DNA of 64,000 nt from IMG/VR virus record IMGVR_UViG_3300029286_000025, positions 17,159 to 81,158 of that record; one strand, given 5' to 3'. Below are positions 24,561 to 33,555 of this stretch, one piece after another. This DNA comes from a virus. Both the position numbers and the translations under genes were made by a program. Within the stretch, counting starts at the first letter, position 1; the number at the start of each line of letters is the position of its first letter. Under the pieces are notes generated by a model. It saw nothing but the letters and a program-made list of their open reading frames with translations. It was not told the DNA's origin and did no database searches.

Positions 24561-25094
24561 TTATTCTACATATTTTAGAATTTTATAAAGAAATAATTTA
24601 GTTTTTTCAATAATGGTTAATTTTCTATATTTTTTAAGCGTTTCGTAATATAATTCACCAATTGAAATTTTAAAAATATATCCATTTTCATCTTTTAAAT
24701 TTGCTAACGTATTGAAAATTAAGCACTTACCGGATTGTCTACTAGCCATTAGTATCGAATATCTGTTTTCAGTATATAATTTTATAATATCTTTTTGGTA
24801 TTCACGAAGTTTCATTTGTCCGATGCTACCATCTTCCAATTTAATTTTACAGTAGTGTTCCGCGAAGTAATATACAGATAATTTACATCTGACATATTCA
24901 CGTATCTCTTCTTCTGTCATAGCGAATTTTAATCCCGGTCTTCTAATACCCGGATTATTCTTAAACCACAGTCTTTCAGTTAGTTTAAGTGGTAATGCTA
25001 ATCTTTCTTTCTCTTGAATTTCTTTAACTTTTTCAGTAGTTAATATGTGACTTTGATCAATATTTTTATTTTTGGGTGATGTTGTTTTTGCCAT
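24561..25094 (-). CDS. terL: Terminase large subunit, N-terminal part plus split-intein N-half
   Basis: Residues 1-123 are the N-extein: an N-terminal region typical of terminases, FAEHYCKIKLEDGSIGQMKL and REYQKDIIKLYTENRYSILM, ending in the Walker A element ASRQSGK. Residue 124 is Cys, beginning an intein N-half CLIFNTLANLKDENGYIFKI of 54 residues that ends at a stop. The insertion point is inside the ATP-binding loop, so neither fragment can act as an ATPase alone. The partner is at 19961-22387. Leader and promoter-like sequence lie upstream toward 25130. Confidence 0.85.
   Translation of the reverse strand: MAKTTSPKNKNIDQSHILTTEKVKEIQEKERLALPLKLTERLWFKNNPGIRRPGLKFAMTEEEIREYVRCKLSVYYFAEHYCKIKLEDGSIGQMKLREYQKDIIKLYTENRYSILMASRQSGKCLIFNTLANLKDENGYIFKISIGELYYETLKKYRKLTIIEKTKLFLYKILKYVE
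24564..24725 (-). other. TerL split intein, N-half (54 aa)
   Basis: Starts with Cys after SRQSGK and has the block A pattern C-x-x-x-N-T-x-x. It ends in a basic helix rather than in the block B found in longer N-halves. Confidence 0.7.
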
Positions 25095-25198
25095 AATTGT
25101 ATTTATTTCTTTTTCAACGTATTATATATATTAAATTTTTAATGTCATTTTTTTAAACTTAATTTCATATTTTATTTATAAAAAAATAAAAATTATTA

Positions 25199-26020
25199 AT
25201 GAATAGAACAGAAATTTTAGGAACTGGAAATAAAAATATTTTAGTATTAACTGGTGTTCATGGAAATGAAATATCACCAGTTTATGCTGGATATATATTA
25301 AAGAAATTTGATTTTGATAAATCTAAATTTAAAAAATTAACAATTTTAAATGCTGTAAATACTGATGGAATAAAAAACAATATAAGGGAAATTCCAAATG
25401 ATAATACTAGTGATTTAAATAGAATGTTTAAAGTTGATTTTGATAATAATATATCTATTGATGAATTAACAAAATTATTTAATGATAATGATATTATTAT
25501 TGATGTACATTCATCTCCAAGATGTTGTGAATTTATATTGTTAAATCAGGATGAAACAACAAATTCGTATGTTGAATTTGCATTAAAACATGATATTAAA
25601 TATCTTATTCGTTATTCTGATTCAAATACAATTAAGAAATACGGTTTAGATAAAGGGAAGATTAGTTTTACAATTGAAATAAATCAAATGAATTATATTG
25701 ATTATGATAGTGCAAAAAGATGTTCCGAATTGATAATTAATATTATAAATAATTGTGATGATTTTAAATTAACTTTATGTGAACCCAAATACGATGAATT
25801 TTTTGAATTTTTCACTTATAAAGATGGATTATTTTTACCTAAAGTAAAAATTGGTGATATTATATCAGAAGGTGATTGGTTGGGTGAATTGTTGGATCTA
25901 ACTACTTTTGATACAGAAAAGATTTTTTATAGAAAAGATAGAAAGTCTAGAATTATATGTAGTGGTGAAAGTCAATATGTATCCGCTGGGAGAAGTATGT
26001 TCTTTTTACAACCAGTTTAA
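25199..26020 (+). CDS. Succinylglutamate desuccinylase/aspartoacylase-family zinc hydrolase
   Basis: 273 residues. GVHGNEISP (His21, Glu24) and IDVHSSPRCC (His104) give the zinc ligands, and SDLNRMF gives the Asn-Arg pair that binds the substrate carboxylate, so the M14-like AstE/AspA architecture is complete. The C-terminal part (LPKVKIGDIISEGDWLGELL) is the beta domain of the family. These enzymes release an acyl group from N-acyl amino acids. The substrate here is unknown. A phage could use it to alter host metabolite pools or a cell-surface component. It stands alone with its own A-rich leader. Confidence 0.75.
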   Translation: MNRTEILGTGNKNILVLTGVHGNEISPVYAGYILKKFDFDKSKFKKLTILNAVNTDGIKNNIREIPNDNTSDLNRMFKVDFDNNISIDELTKLFNDNDIIIDVHSSPRCCEFILLNQDETTNSYVEFALKHDIKYLIRYSDSNTIKKYGLDKGKISFTIEINQMNYIDYDSAKRCSELIINIINNCDDFKLTLCEPKYDEFFEFFTYKDGLFLPKVKIGDIISEGDWLGELLDLTTFDTEKIFYRKDRKSRIICSGESQYVSAGRSMFFLQPV

Positions 26021-26050
26021 ATTATATATACTAAAAATAAATATATTTTT

Positions 26051-26345
26051 ATGAAACACATAAAGGAATAGAAATGAATACGATCCTAATACATATAAAG
26101 AAACTGGTTGGAAGAAATTACAAAAAAGATGGTGGTGTGGATTTTTTAGATTTTTAAAAATTATATTAAAAAATGAATGAAGATATTTTAATTGGATCAT
26201 CATTTTTTGCACCTTGGATGTTAATGGATTATATTACGGATGGATATGTTATTGTAAGTATGAGTGATGTTTATTATAAGACCGCAAAGGGATTGCTGAT
26301 AGAATGGGTTTTGCATTACCAAAAATAAAATTTCACAAATTTTAA
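26051..26345 (+). pseudogene. Frameshifted remnant with capsid-targeting-like start
   Basis: ATG at 26051 encodes MKHIKE then stops. One frame over the message continues NEYDPNTYKETGWKKLQKRW and more. Then a frame starting at 26173 encodes MNEDILIGSSFFAPWMLMDY up to a stop at 26328, while another frame shift near 26287 would give ADRMGFALPKIKFHKF up to 26345. Joined, the pieces make one protein of about 95 residues starting MKHIKE(F)NEY like the other targeting peptides. I read this as a decayed gene of that family. A short intact gene at 26173-26328 (51 aa) is the alternative. Confidence 0.45.
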
Positions 26346-27236
26346 TCATTCTCTTTTATTAGTGTCATAAATTTGAAATATTTCGTTCAAATGATCAACC
26401 ATATCTGATTCTGCGTTATCTATTAAAATATTTCTTATATCGTTATTATCTTTTATTTTAATATCCTTTTCAATTTTTGTACTTTCAGTAAAGTACACAT
26501 TATGAAAATCATTTTTTGATATAAAAATATCCACTTTATTTTTATTTTCAGTTTTTTCTACAACTTTAGAATTTATAATTAAATCGACAAAATCATTAGA
26601 TATTTTATCTATTTCATTCAATTGAGAAATATCATCAATATATATTTCTTTGAATTTAGGACTGTAATTATTTTCAATAAATCTAACTTCATTTTGTTTT
26701 AAACTAAAAGCATAAAACCCATGTGGTGATGTTGTATAATCTTTATTTAATTGATAAGGTGATGTAATATTTATATTTATATCACTACCTTTTTCATTGT
26801 CGTAAAACCCGTTAAATGTTTTTTTGATATCTTTTATTTCTTTTGGTGTGTTATTATAAAATAGATATTCAGTATCATTGTCTGGCATTAAAAAATTACC
26901 ATTTGGTATGAACATTAAATTTTTAACTTTTTTGGTTTCTTTAAATATTTTTATATTCTTTCTATTGAATAAATCTATTGATAAATCATCATTAGACCCT
27001 TTCAGAACGAATATTTGTATAAAGGTGGATAGTTCATCAAATATATCAAAGACATCCCTCAAAACCTTAAAATGTGTAGATTGTTTGTTATAAAATATGT
27101 TTCCGGTATGAACAAGAATATCACCTTCACGATATACTTTTTTCAAGTATGGTATGAAAGAATTTTTAAAATAATTAATTTGAATGTCGAACATTTTCGG
27201 GTATCCAAATAGTGTGTTCCCTATAATATATATCAT
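26346..27236 (-). CDS. Degenerate calcineurin-like phosphoesterase (SbcD/gp47-like?)
   Basis: 296 residues whose first 110 follow the layout of metallophosphoesterases: a strand plus IIGNTLFG where active enzymes have I-x-D-x-H-x-G, then ILVHTGNIFYN where they have GD-x-x-D, then IFVLKGSNDD where they have GNHD. The conserved metal ligands are mostly replaced by Asn, Thr or Ser. The fold is probably kept but catalysis is doubtful. The second half is unassigned and charged. It may be a diverged gp47 (SbcD) relative or a structural protein that reused the fold. Confidence 0.5.
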   Translation of the reverse strand: MIYIIGNTLFGYPKMFDIQINYFKNSFIPYLKKVYREGDILVHTGNIFYNKQSTHFKVLRDVFDIFDELSTFIQIFVLKGSNDDLSIDLFNRKNIKIFKETKKVKNLMFIPNGNFLMPDNDTEYLFYNNTPKEIKDIKKTFNGFYDNEKGSDININITSPYQLNKDYTTSPHGFYAFSLKQNEVRFIENNYSPKFKEIYIDDISQLNEIDKISNDFVDLIINSKVVEKTENKNKVDIFISKNDFHNVYFTESTKIEKDIKIKDNNDIRNILIDNAESDMVDHLNEIFQIYDTNKRE

Positions 27237-27281
27237 GTATATTTTATAATATTTTTAGTTAAAAGTTTTAATTCATGGCAC

Positions 27282-27307
27282 AAAAAACCCCGTCCTGTCG
27301 GCGGGGT
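27282..27307 (-). terminator. Intrinsic terminator of the gene at 27323
   Basis: On the minus strand CCCCG pairs with CGGGG around a nine-base loop followed by six T residues. Confidence 0.85.
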
Positions 27308-27322
27308 AATATTTAATTTAAA

Positions 27323-28174
27323 TTATTTTGATAAAAGGACAATTAGACCATTTCTTATTAAATCGTATAAATCTTTTGGGATATTTGATATAATAGAAAA
27401 ATTATTGTTTCCTTTAATTTTTATTTGTGATGAATTTTCATTTAATTTTTTATTTTTAATTTGAATTTCCATGAAACTTAATACAAAAGGTTGAATTTTG
27501 AAACCTTTATCATTATTTCTAATAACGTGAATTTCATCATTTTTTTCAGAAACCATATACCAACATTTTTCCTTGATACCTTTTGTTGTTAAAAAATCTT
27601 CAACATCTTGAAGTTTCAATCCTGTATAATGTGTAACTTTTCCAATGACTTTAATTTCCTTCTTCGAATCTAACATTTCGTTTGTTGGGTTTGAATTATC
27701 TGGATTTTTTTCAATTTCCTCTTTTTCGAGTTTTTTCGGATCAGTTAAAACTTTTTGTGGTTGTTCTCCCTTATCTACTTTATGTGATGGTTTTTCTGGT
27801 TCTACTTTATTTTCTATTATGGATTTTATTGGAACTTTATTTTCCACTTTTTTTACGGGTGGTTTTAATATTTGTTTCGGTTCTTCTTTTCGAACAGTTT
27901 CGAACTTATTATTTTTTGGATAATGTTCTAAAATATTTTCAAATTTAACAGATATTATTGTTTGACCCACTTTAACGTCATAGGTTTCAATTCCGTTTTT
28001 TTCATATGTTTTACAAATTTCACCCCTAAACTCACGTCCTTTGAATTCAGTAACAACTATATCACCATCTTTTATCATACTAACAACTTTTTGTGGTTGT
28101 TGTTGAATGGGTATTTGTGGAGATAAATTATTATCTTCAAATAGTTTATACAAATCTTTAATATCTAATTCCAT
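27323..28174 (-). CDS. Hypothetical protein with SH3-like segment and charged linker
   Basis: I set the start at 28174 (MELDIKDLYKLFEDNN), since the longer frame would overlap the next gene with low-complexity shadow sequence and this Met has an A-rich leader. Residues 35-85 (KDGDIVVTEFKGREFRGEIC) resemble a small beta-barrel. A Lys/Pro/Glu-rich linker of about 80 residues follows. A C-terminal domain of about 110 residues starts near VIGKVTHYTGLKLQDVEDFL. No family recognised. Linker and barrel suggest a binding protein, perhaps virion-associated. Confidence 0.55.
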   Translation of the reverse strand: MELDIKDLYKLFEDNNLSPQIPIQQQPQKVVSMIKDGDIVVTEFKGREFRGEICKTYEKNGIETYDVKVGQTIISVKFENILEHYPKNNKFETVRKEEPKQILKPPVKKVENKVPIKSIIENKVEPEKPSHKVDKGEQPQKVLTDPKKLEKEEIEKNPDNSNPTNEMLDSKKEIKVIGKVTHYTGLKLQDVEDFLTTKGIKEKCWYMVSEKNDEIHVIRNNDKGFKIQPFVLSFMEIQIKNKKLNENSSQIKIKGNNNFSIISNIPKDLYDLIRNGLIVLLSK

Positions 28175-28187
28175 ATTTAATATATTT

Positions 28188-28682
28188 TTATTGTTCAGTT
28201 GCTGGTATTTGTTGTGCTGTTTGTTGAGGATTTGGTTGTCCTGATGTTGCCGGTGGACTTTGAATTTGCTGTCCTTGTCCACCTTGTGATGTTTGTGCTG
28301 GTGGTTGTGATTGAATTTGTGCTGGTGGTTGAGCAATTTGAGCTTGAGTAGATTGAGCAGATTGAGCTTTTTGTTCACCTTCAGTTCCAGTTGCAATTGA
28401 TACTGGAAAATTCTCAATTATCATTAAGTGTGAAGTGGATGTGGCATAATCAACTAAAGTTCTAGCAATTAAATCATCTGACCATATACCACCTTTGGCT
28501 ATATCTTTACCTGTTTCATCCAGTACTTTTTTAATAAAACTTTTTACTAAGGCCAAAGGAAAATTTACCATTTTGACTATTGGTATTGAATCCATTTGTG
28601 ATTGTGAAGCTTCAATAATTTTAGATTCATTAGTAGATTTTTTTTCACGAAAATCTTCGAAATTTGTTAAGTTTTTTGCCAT
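28188..28682 (-). CDS. Hypothetical protein with Gln/Pro/Ala-rich tail
   Basis: 164 residues. The N-terminal MAKNLTNFEDFREK recalls, loosely, the targeting-like peptides. A folded part of about 75 residues (MVNFPLALVKSFIKKVLDET, GIWSDDLIARTLVDY) is followed by about 65 residues made mostly of Gln, Pro, Ala, Ser and Gly, certainly disordered. The tail would make good surface display or a flexible tether. It is immediately upstream of 27323-28174, with 13 bases between, in one operon. Confidence 0.55.
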   Translation of the reverse strand: MAKNLTNFEDFREKKSTNESKIIEASQSQMDSIPIVKMVNFPLALVKSFIKKVLDETGKDIAKGGIWSDDLIARTLVDYATSTSHLMIIENFPVSIATGTEGEQKAQSAQSTQAQIAQPPAQIQSQPPAQTSQGGQGQQIQSPPATSGQPNPQQTAQQIPATEQ

Positions 28683-28719
28683 AATATTTTTTAATTATTT
28701 TTCTAGTATATATTAAAGT

Positions 28720-28748
28720 AAAAAACTCATTTTTAAATGAGTTTTTTA
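28720..28748 (-). terminator. Intrinsic terminator of the membrane-protein gene
   Basis: AAAAACTCATTT pairs with AAATGAGTTTTT around a two-to-three-base loop with T-run on either side. It lies about 45 bases past the stop at 28792. Confidence 0.75.
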
Positions 28749-28791
28749 CAGGTAATTTCTATATATTAAAAAATAAAGGACTAAAATTGAT

Positions 28792-29616
28792 TTATTTCTT
28801 TTTACCGAATCTCCATTGAAGAATGTCATAATGTATAGAAAATCCCATACTCCAACCAAATCTGGGATTTGCTAAATTATAATCTGTATTTAAACCAAAT
28901 CCAATATATGGTCCTATTGCCCAATTTTTTGATTTATCTATTAATGGTTGTGGTGCTTTTTTGTAGAAAAAACCACCATCTAATTCTATCAATTTTATTT
29001 TTGGTGATTCTGATATGGCGAAAACTCTATATTTGTCATCTAAATCTTTTAATCCGTATGTTATTTTTATTGTTGTTAAATTAGTATCAATTATAGTAAT
29101 ATCTGGTTGTATTGTCCATTTTTTAGTTATTTCATTTGGTAATAAATAAAATCTACTAGAACCGACAAGTTTTTGTTCAAAACCTTTATCTTGATAAAAT
29201 GATTTAAATTTTAAACCATATTGAAATTTAGTAGAGTCGATAGTGATTAATTCATTGGATGTTTTAATACCACCCAAATCACCTTGAACTTTTGAATTTA
29301 TTGCAGCTATAATATCACCTTGAACTTTTTTAAGTTTATCATATAATACTTTATTATAATTTTCTAAATCTTTCAATTGTTCCAAAACATAATTATCTTT
29401 TGAAAACTCATATGCTTTTAATTTTTCATTAAATTCCACTCTAATACTATCTGTCATAGCACTTATATTTTGAGTTCTAATTTTTTCTTGAAAAACTCTA
29501 TCTTCACGTTCTTTTTTTAAATTTGAACACGTTTGAAATAAAAAAACGGATAAAACAAGTATGATGCCGAATAATATTATCGAATAATATTTCTTAATGA
29601 ATTCTAAAATTTTCAT
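28792..29616 (-). CDS. Membrane-anchored coiled-coil protein with beta-rich C-terminus
   Basis: One transmembrane helix near the N-terminus (YYSIILFGIILVLSVFLFQ) followed by Cys, then a coiled coil (about residues 33-110) and a C-terminal part of alternating strands ending IGPYIGFGLNTDYNLANPRF and a basic tail. This layout is common in proteins of Bacteroidota phages and is one reason for my host guess. Possible roles are in lysis (spanin-like link between membranes) or superinfection exclusion. The sequence does not settle it. Confidence 0.6.
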   Translation of the reverse strand: MKILEFIKKYYSIILFGIILVLSVFLFQTCSNLKKEREDRVFQEKIRTQNISAMTDSIRVEFNEKLKAYEFSKDNYVLEQLKDLENYNKVLYDKLKKVQGDIIAAINSKVQGDLGGIKTSNELITIDSTKFQYGLKFKSFYQDKGFEQKLVGSSRFYLLPNEITKKWTIQPDITIIDTNLTTIKITYGLKDLDDKYRVFAISESPKIKLIELDGGFFYKKAPQPLIDKSKNWAIGPYIGFGLNTDYNLANPRFGWSMGFSIHYDILQWRFGKKK

Positions 29617-29669
29617 AATTTTAATTTTAATTTAATTTATGTTTTATATAAATAAAATATTTTTTTGTT

Positions 29670-31778
29670 TTATAAATTATAAGTATTTATTGCTGTTTTA
29701 TTAGATATTTGATAATTTTTTTTAATGGACAGTGTTATGATTTGATTTGTCCAATTATAACCCCCAAAATAACCATTTATCCATTGTCCACCCAAATAAA
29801 CACCATAAAAATATCCTTCGTGAAATACACCATTAAAAAACGCACCACTTGATGGAATGTTTGTAGTTAAACCATAACGATTATTATAAAATTTTCCACC
29901 GTAAAAATCACCATTATACCAATTTATTATTGATGGTGTTAATGTATAACTTGATTCCGGTTCTGGGTTAACATCAGTTGAAATATTATCAGAATTACCA
30001 AAAATACCATTATTAAATGTTCCGCCACTCCAATTGATTTGGGGTGGATCATACAAAATTGATGATGATATTTTCATTTTTATGCCCATTGTACCATTAT
30101 TAAATGTTCCATTATACCAATTAACTGCATGAAATGTGGAATCGTTGACAATACCATTTTTCCAAATACCATAAAGCCAAACCGAATTATTAAAATTACC
30201 ATAATTAAAAGTTCCACCACTCCACATACTATTTGTGAAATTACCACCATTAAATATTCCATTTAACCAAAAAGAATTTACAAAATTACCACTATTAAAT
30301 GTACCATTTTTCCATTGCTGTGTAATTCCAGATGATAGAAAAACATTTGTATTATTAACACCTGTATTGAAAATTCCATTATTGAAAATTCCATTATACC
30401 AAGTACTATTTTCAAAAGTTCCATTATTAAATGTCCCACCTGACCAAATACTATCTTTAAAAATTCCATTATTAAATGTCCCACCACTCCACATACTATT
30501 GTCAAAAGTTCCATTATTAAAAGTTCCATCTGACCATATTGATGACTCTAAAAAATTTTCACCATTAAAACAACCACCCAACCAATTGGAATTGAAAAAT
30601 TTTCCACCATTGAAAGTTCCACCACTCCAATTACTGAAAGAAAAATCGGGATCATCCGGATCTTTAAAAATACTACTATTTCCATTAAATATACCACCCA
30701 ACCAAGTACTATATTCAAAAATTCCATTATTAAAAATTCCAGTTACCCATGTTTTTCCATTAAATACCCCCTCATTCCAAATTCCATTATACCATATATT
30801 TGGACCAAAATTTGTAGTTAAACCACTACCGTACCAAATACCATATTTCCATATTGATTTATTATCTATATTACAATTTATAAAATTACCATATTCAACT
30901 GTTAATCCCTTAAAATCACAATTTATAAAATTCCCGTTATATATCGTTCCACCAGAAAATGTACAATTTGAATAATATCCATTATTTATTATTGAACAAA
31001 AGAATTTTGTGTATGATATATAAGTGTAACCATATAAATTATTATTTTTCGTATAATAACTAGTTACAGGGTTTTCTGTTTTTATATTATAATCATATTT
31101 TTTATATTTATATGGATTTATAGAAATTGGTGATTTTTTTGTTAAAGATGATAATTGAGAATTAACAGATGTATATTGTGTATCATATTTATCTTTAATA
31201 TCAATATAATAAGCATTATAAACATTTCCTAAAAGAACACTCGAATTGGTTCCACCACTTAATATAATACACTGTTTAATATCAATATCAATATAAGTAT
31301 CTGTTTGACTATTCAAATCTACAGATCTAAAACAAACACCATCGACCCAACCACCATAAAAATTTATTTTATTTATATATATTTTACATAAATAGTGATT
31401 ATTTAATTGAATATTATCCAAATTTGAATTATAATATCGTTTAATTGTTATTTCATTGTTTGATTCGTTGGTGTTCAAAACTTCATAACCTTGACTTGAT
31501 TTTAAATAAATCCAATTTGTATTTCCACTATATTCATAATAATTATCTAATATTGTTTGTCCGGTTCCACTATATCCATTATCATCAAACATTATAAAAA
31601 CATAATCACCTTTATTAATTGACATATTTGTTTCAGTATATAACTTAACATAATTATTATCATTTGATATTACGGGTAATAATTTGACAGAATTTGGTGA
31701 AATTGAATATTTTGTATTATTATTTATATTTAATATTTCTCCAAATTTTTGATTGGATACATTTGTTTGGGTTGTCAT
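29670..31778 (-). CDS. Long NG-F repeat protein (beta-solenoid-like), likely tail fibre or surface protein
   Basis: 702 residues. After a 280-residue N-terminal part, more than 20 copies follow of a unit such as WSGGTFNNGIFKDSIWSGGT (W-x-G-G-T-F-N-x-G-x-F-x-x-S). The regular Phe and Trp positions suggest a right-handed beta-solenoid related in principle to pentapeptide or MORN proteins. The N-terminal region (residues 1-70) is beta-rich. Several repeats are interrupted by variable insertions, which often marks receptor-binding surfaces. It is monocistronic with A-rich leader. Function as fibre or adhesin is inferred from architecture. Confidence 0.6.
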   Translation of the reverse strand: MTTQTNVSNQKFGEILNINNNTKYSISPNSVKLLPVISNDNNYVKLYTETNMSINKGDYVFIMFDDNGYSGTGQTILDNYYEYSGNTNWIYLKSSQGYEVLNTNESNNEITIKRYYNSNLDNIQLNNHYLCKIYINKINFYGGWVDGVCFRSVDLNSQTDTYIDIDIKQCIILSGGTNSSVLLGNVYNAYYIDIKDKYDTQYTSVNSQLSSLTKKSPISINPYKYKKYDYNIKTENPVTSYYTKNNNLYGYTYISYTKFFCSIINNGYYSNCTFSGGTIYNGNFINCDFKGLTVEYGNFINCNIDNKSIWKYGIWYGSGLTTNFGPNIWYNGIWNEGVFNGKTWVTGIFNNGIFEYSTWLGGIFNGNSSIFKDPDDPDFSFSNWSGGTFNGGKFFNSNWLGGCFNGENFLESSIWSDGTFNNGTFDNSMWSGGTFNNGIFKDSIWSGGTFNNGTFENSTWYNGIFNNGIFNTGVNNTNVFLSSGITQQWKNGTFNSGNFVNSFWLNGIFNGGNFTNSMWSGGTFNYGNFNNSVWLYGIWKNGIVNDSTFHAVNWYNGTFNNGTMGIKMKISSSILYDPPQINWSGGTFNNGIFGNSDNISTDVNPEPESSYTLTPSIINWYNGDFYGGKFYNNRYGLTTNIPSSGAFFNGVFHEGYFYGVYLGGQWINGYFGGYNWTNQIITLSIKKNYQISNKTAINTYNL

Positions 31779-31876
31779 TAAATTGGTTACACTTTTTATT
31801 GTATATATTAAAAAGTGTTTGTTAAATTAAACTTTTTTTATTTTGATAAGTATATTAGAAAAATAATATTTATTGA

Positions 31877-32203
31877 ATGATTAGTCAATCTGAAGAAGAA
31901 TATAAAAAATTTCTAACATCTATTTTTGTTGAAAAAAGGGATATTTTTAAAAAAATGATAATTGAAGTTAATAAGGCATTGAAAGATTCCATGAAATTGG
32001 ATTTTCAATATAATTATGATGATTTTTGTACAGATTATATGACTGTTTTTATATCTTTTTTTAAAAGACACCCGGATGTGGATTATCTGGATATGAATAT
32101 GGTAACGTTTTATACAAATATTATTTTGGGGGAGATTTTTTTAAAAATAAAAATTAAGTATTCTAACAATGAAGGAAGAAATGTTGATAATGTTGACAAA
32201 TGA
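31877..32203 (+). CDS. Small helical protein, paralogue of the next gene
   Basis: 108 residues, helical: KRDIFKKMIIEVNKALKDSM, then YNYDDFCTDYMTVFISFFKR, then YLDMNMVTFYTNIILGEIFL. Its 3' end overlaps the start of the next gene by 35 bases. Both share the pattern Y-D-D/E-F-C followed by a basic helix, so they are tandem duplicates. No family recognised. Confidence 0.55.
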   Translation: MISQSEEEYKKFLTSIFVEKRDIFKKMIIEVNKALKDSMKLDFQYNYDDFCTDYMTVFISFFKRHPDVDYLDMNMVTFYTNIILGEIFLKIKIKYSNNEGRNVDNVDK

Positions 32204-32507
32204 TTTAGTTGAAAATAGAGAAAAATTTAAAGAAATGAAAGATGATGTTTCTAAATTGGTTGAAAGATATGATGGAAAAGGTATCGATTGGTCATATGAT
32301 GAATTTTGTATAAAATTCATCAATAATTTAAAAAGAAAAAATATAAAAACTAATTTTACAGTTGAACAAATGAAAATGGTTTTTCTAGATTGCATGGTGG
32401 AAATCGGAGTTGAAGAATTACACTACCGGGGGAAAGAAAGTGAATCTGAAATATTGTATAGAATATTGAAAAATAAAGAATATGATTATGAAAAATCCAG
32501 TATTTGA
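32169..32507 (+). CDS. Small helical protein, paralogue of the previous gene
   Basis: 112 residues with DWSYDEFCIKFINNLKRK aligned to the YNYDDFC segment of 31877-32203, and a following helix (TVEQMKMVFLDCMVEIGVEE). The overlap of the two genes implies coupled translation. The duplication and overlap suggest a pair working together. Confidence 0.55.
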   Translation: MKEEMLIMLTNDLVENREKFKEMKDDVSKLVERYDGKGIDWSYDEFCIKFINNLKRKNIKTNFTVEQMKMVFLDCMVEIGVEELHYRGKESESEILYRILKNKEYDYEKSSI

Positions 32508-32512
32508 AAAAA

Positions 32513-33338
32513 TTATAATTTCAATTTAATATTTGATATATCAAATTCAGAATTATTTTGTTTAATAATCCAAAAATTTCTTTTTACGAATCTATAATTT
32601 TTTATCGCATCATATACATTTCTTGTACATATACCAACAAATTTTGAACATTCTTCAACATTATTAAAATTATTAATTATTTCTAAATTTTGATTTAATA
32701 GATATAATGGTGTTTCATGACTTCTAATACCTAAGTGAGATTTACTTATTTTTTCTTTGGTAATATCTGAATGTTTTCTTCCTGTTTGTGATATACTCAT
32801 TTTTTTCTTCGTTTCATTGGAAATTTTCCCCCCTACTTTTCCAAGATTCAATCATTTTTGATTTGGTTTCCATAGAATGTTTTTTACCATAAAAATGATT
32901 ATTATTACCGATTGTAGAATTTCTAATTTTTTCAATTGTTTTATTTGAAACTTCTTTATTTAAATTTATTTGTCTTAGTTTTTCTTTTGTAATATCACTA
33001 ACTTTACTATTTTTTCCTCCGGGTCTAATATTATATCCAATTTTTTTATCTGTTGATTTATAAAATTCTATATAATATAATTCTTTTTCATTTAATTCTT
33101 CAATTGAATTTGCATAATATAAAATTTCACACTGAAAATTTTTATATCCATATTTGTGAATAGATTTCGATATTATTTGTTTGGAATTTTTTTTGGAATT
33201 TTTGTGTTTATTTAGTCTTGATTTTAAATTTATTGATTGTCCAATATATATTTTATTATTGATATTATTTTTTAATAAATAAATTGTAAAATTTGTTTTA
33301 TTTTCTAATAAAAAATTATCAATTAAACTTATCATCAT
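32513..33338 (-). pseudogene. GIY-YIG homing endonuclease with a frameshift in a G run
   Basis: The first frame (33338-32814) encodes a GIY-YIG domain (FTIYLLKNNINNKIYIGQSI, then KYGYKNFQCEIL, then GYNIRPGGKN) and NUMOD3 repeats. It stops just after ESWKSRGENFQ. The second frame (32851-32513) continues with GKISNETKKKMSISQTGRKH NUMOD3 repeats and a NUMOD1-like C-terminus (NNVEECSKFVGICTRNVYDA). The two overlap at a run of six G residues on the minus strand near 32823-32828, so a one-base slip restores one protein of about 270 residues. Either the gene is broken, or the homopolymer is a sequencing error or slippage site. Confidence 0.7.
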
Positions 33339-33340
33339 AA

Positions 33341-33354
33341 TATTTATATATTAA
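33341..33354 (-). promoter_or_regulatory. Promoter-like box TTAATATATAAATA
   Basis: On the minus strand the box contains TATAAATA, the T4 late core, directly before the start of the GIY-YIG gene. Confidence 0.4.
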
Positions 33355-33404
33355 AAAATAAATTGAAAATAAATTAAAAAAACACCAATTTGGACCGATT
33401 AAAT

Positions 33405-33418
33405 TTAATATATAAAAA
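33405..33418 (+). promoter_or_regulatory. Promoter-like box TTAATATATAAAAA upstream of gp32
   Basis: The box lies 137 bases before the gp32 start codon. The leader between holds short complementary segments (GAAAG and CTTTC). T4 gp32 represses its own mRNA through a folded leader, so a similar control could operate here, though no pseudoknot is obvious by eye. Confidence 0.35.
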
Positions 33419-33555
33419 AGCCTATTATAATTTTTAAACTTTTTTGTTTTGATGTTATAAAAGGTTTTGAAAGGCAATTTTTAAATTTTTAGGATTAATT
33501 GGCTTAACGAAAGACTTCACATTTAAAGGCTTTCTAAAAAACAATCAAAGCATGT

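Noticed and set aside
22380-24561. Group I or II introns as the cause of the fractured terL, nrdJ and gp41 genes
   Set aside because: Each break has intein halves with Cys at the N-terminal and Asn at the C-terminal junction, so protein splicing explains the split.
27323-28417. Longer N-terminus of the 27323 gene starting at 28417
   Set aside because: The extra 81 residues are low-complexity (Leu, His, Gln, Lys) and are the shadow of the Gln/Pro-rich tail of 28188-28682.
30235-30975. Plus-strand open frame of 246 codons rich in Pro and Leu
   Set aside because: It is the antisense of the NG-F repeat gene and mirrors its period.
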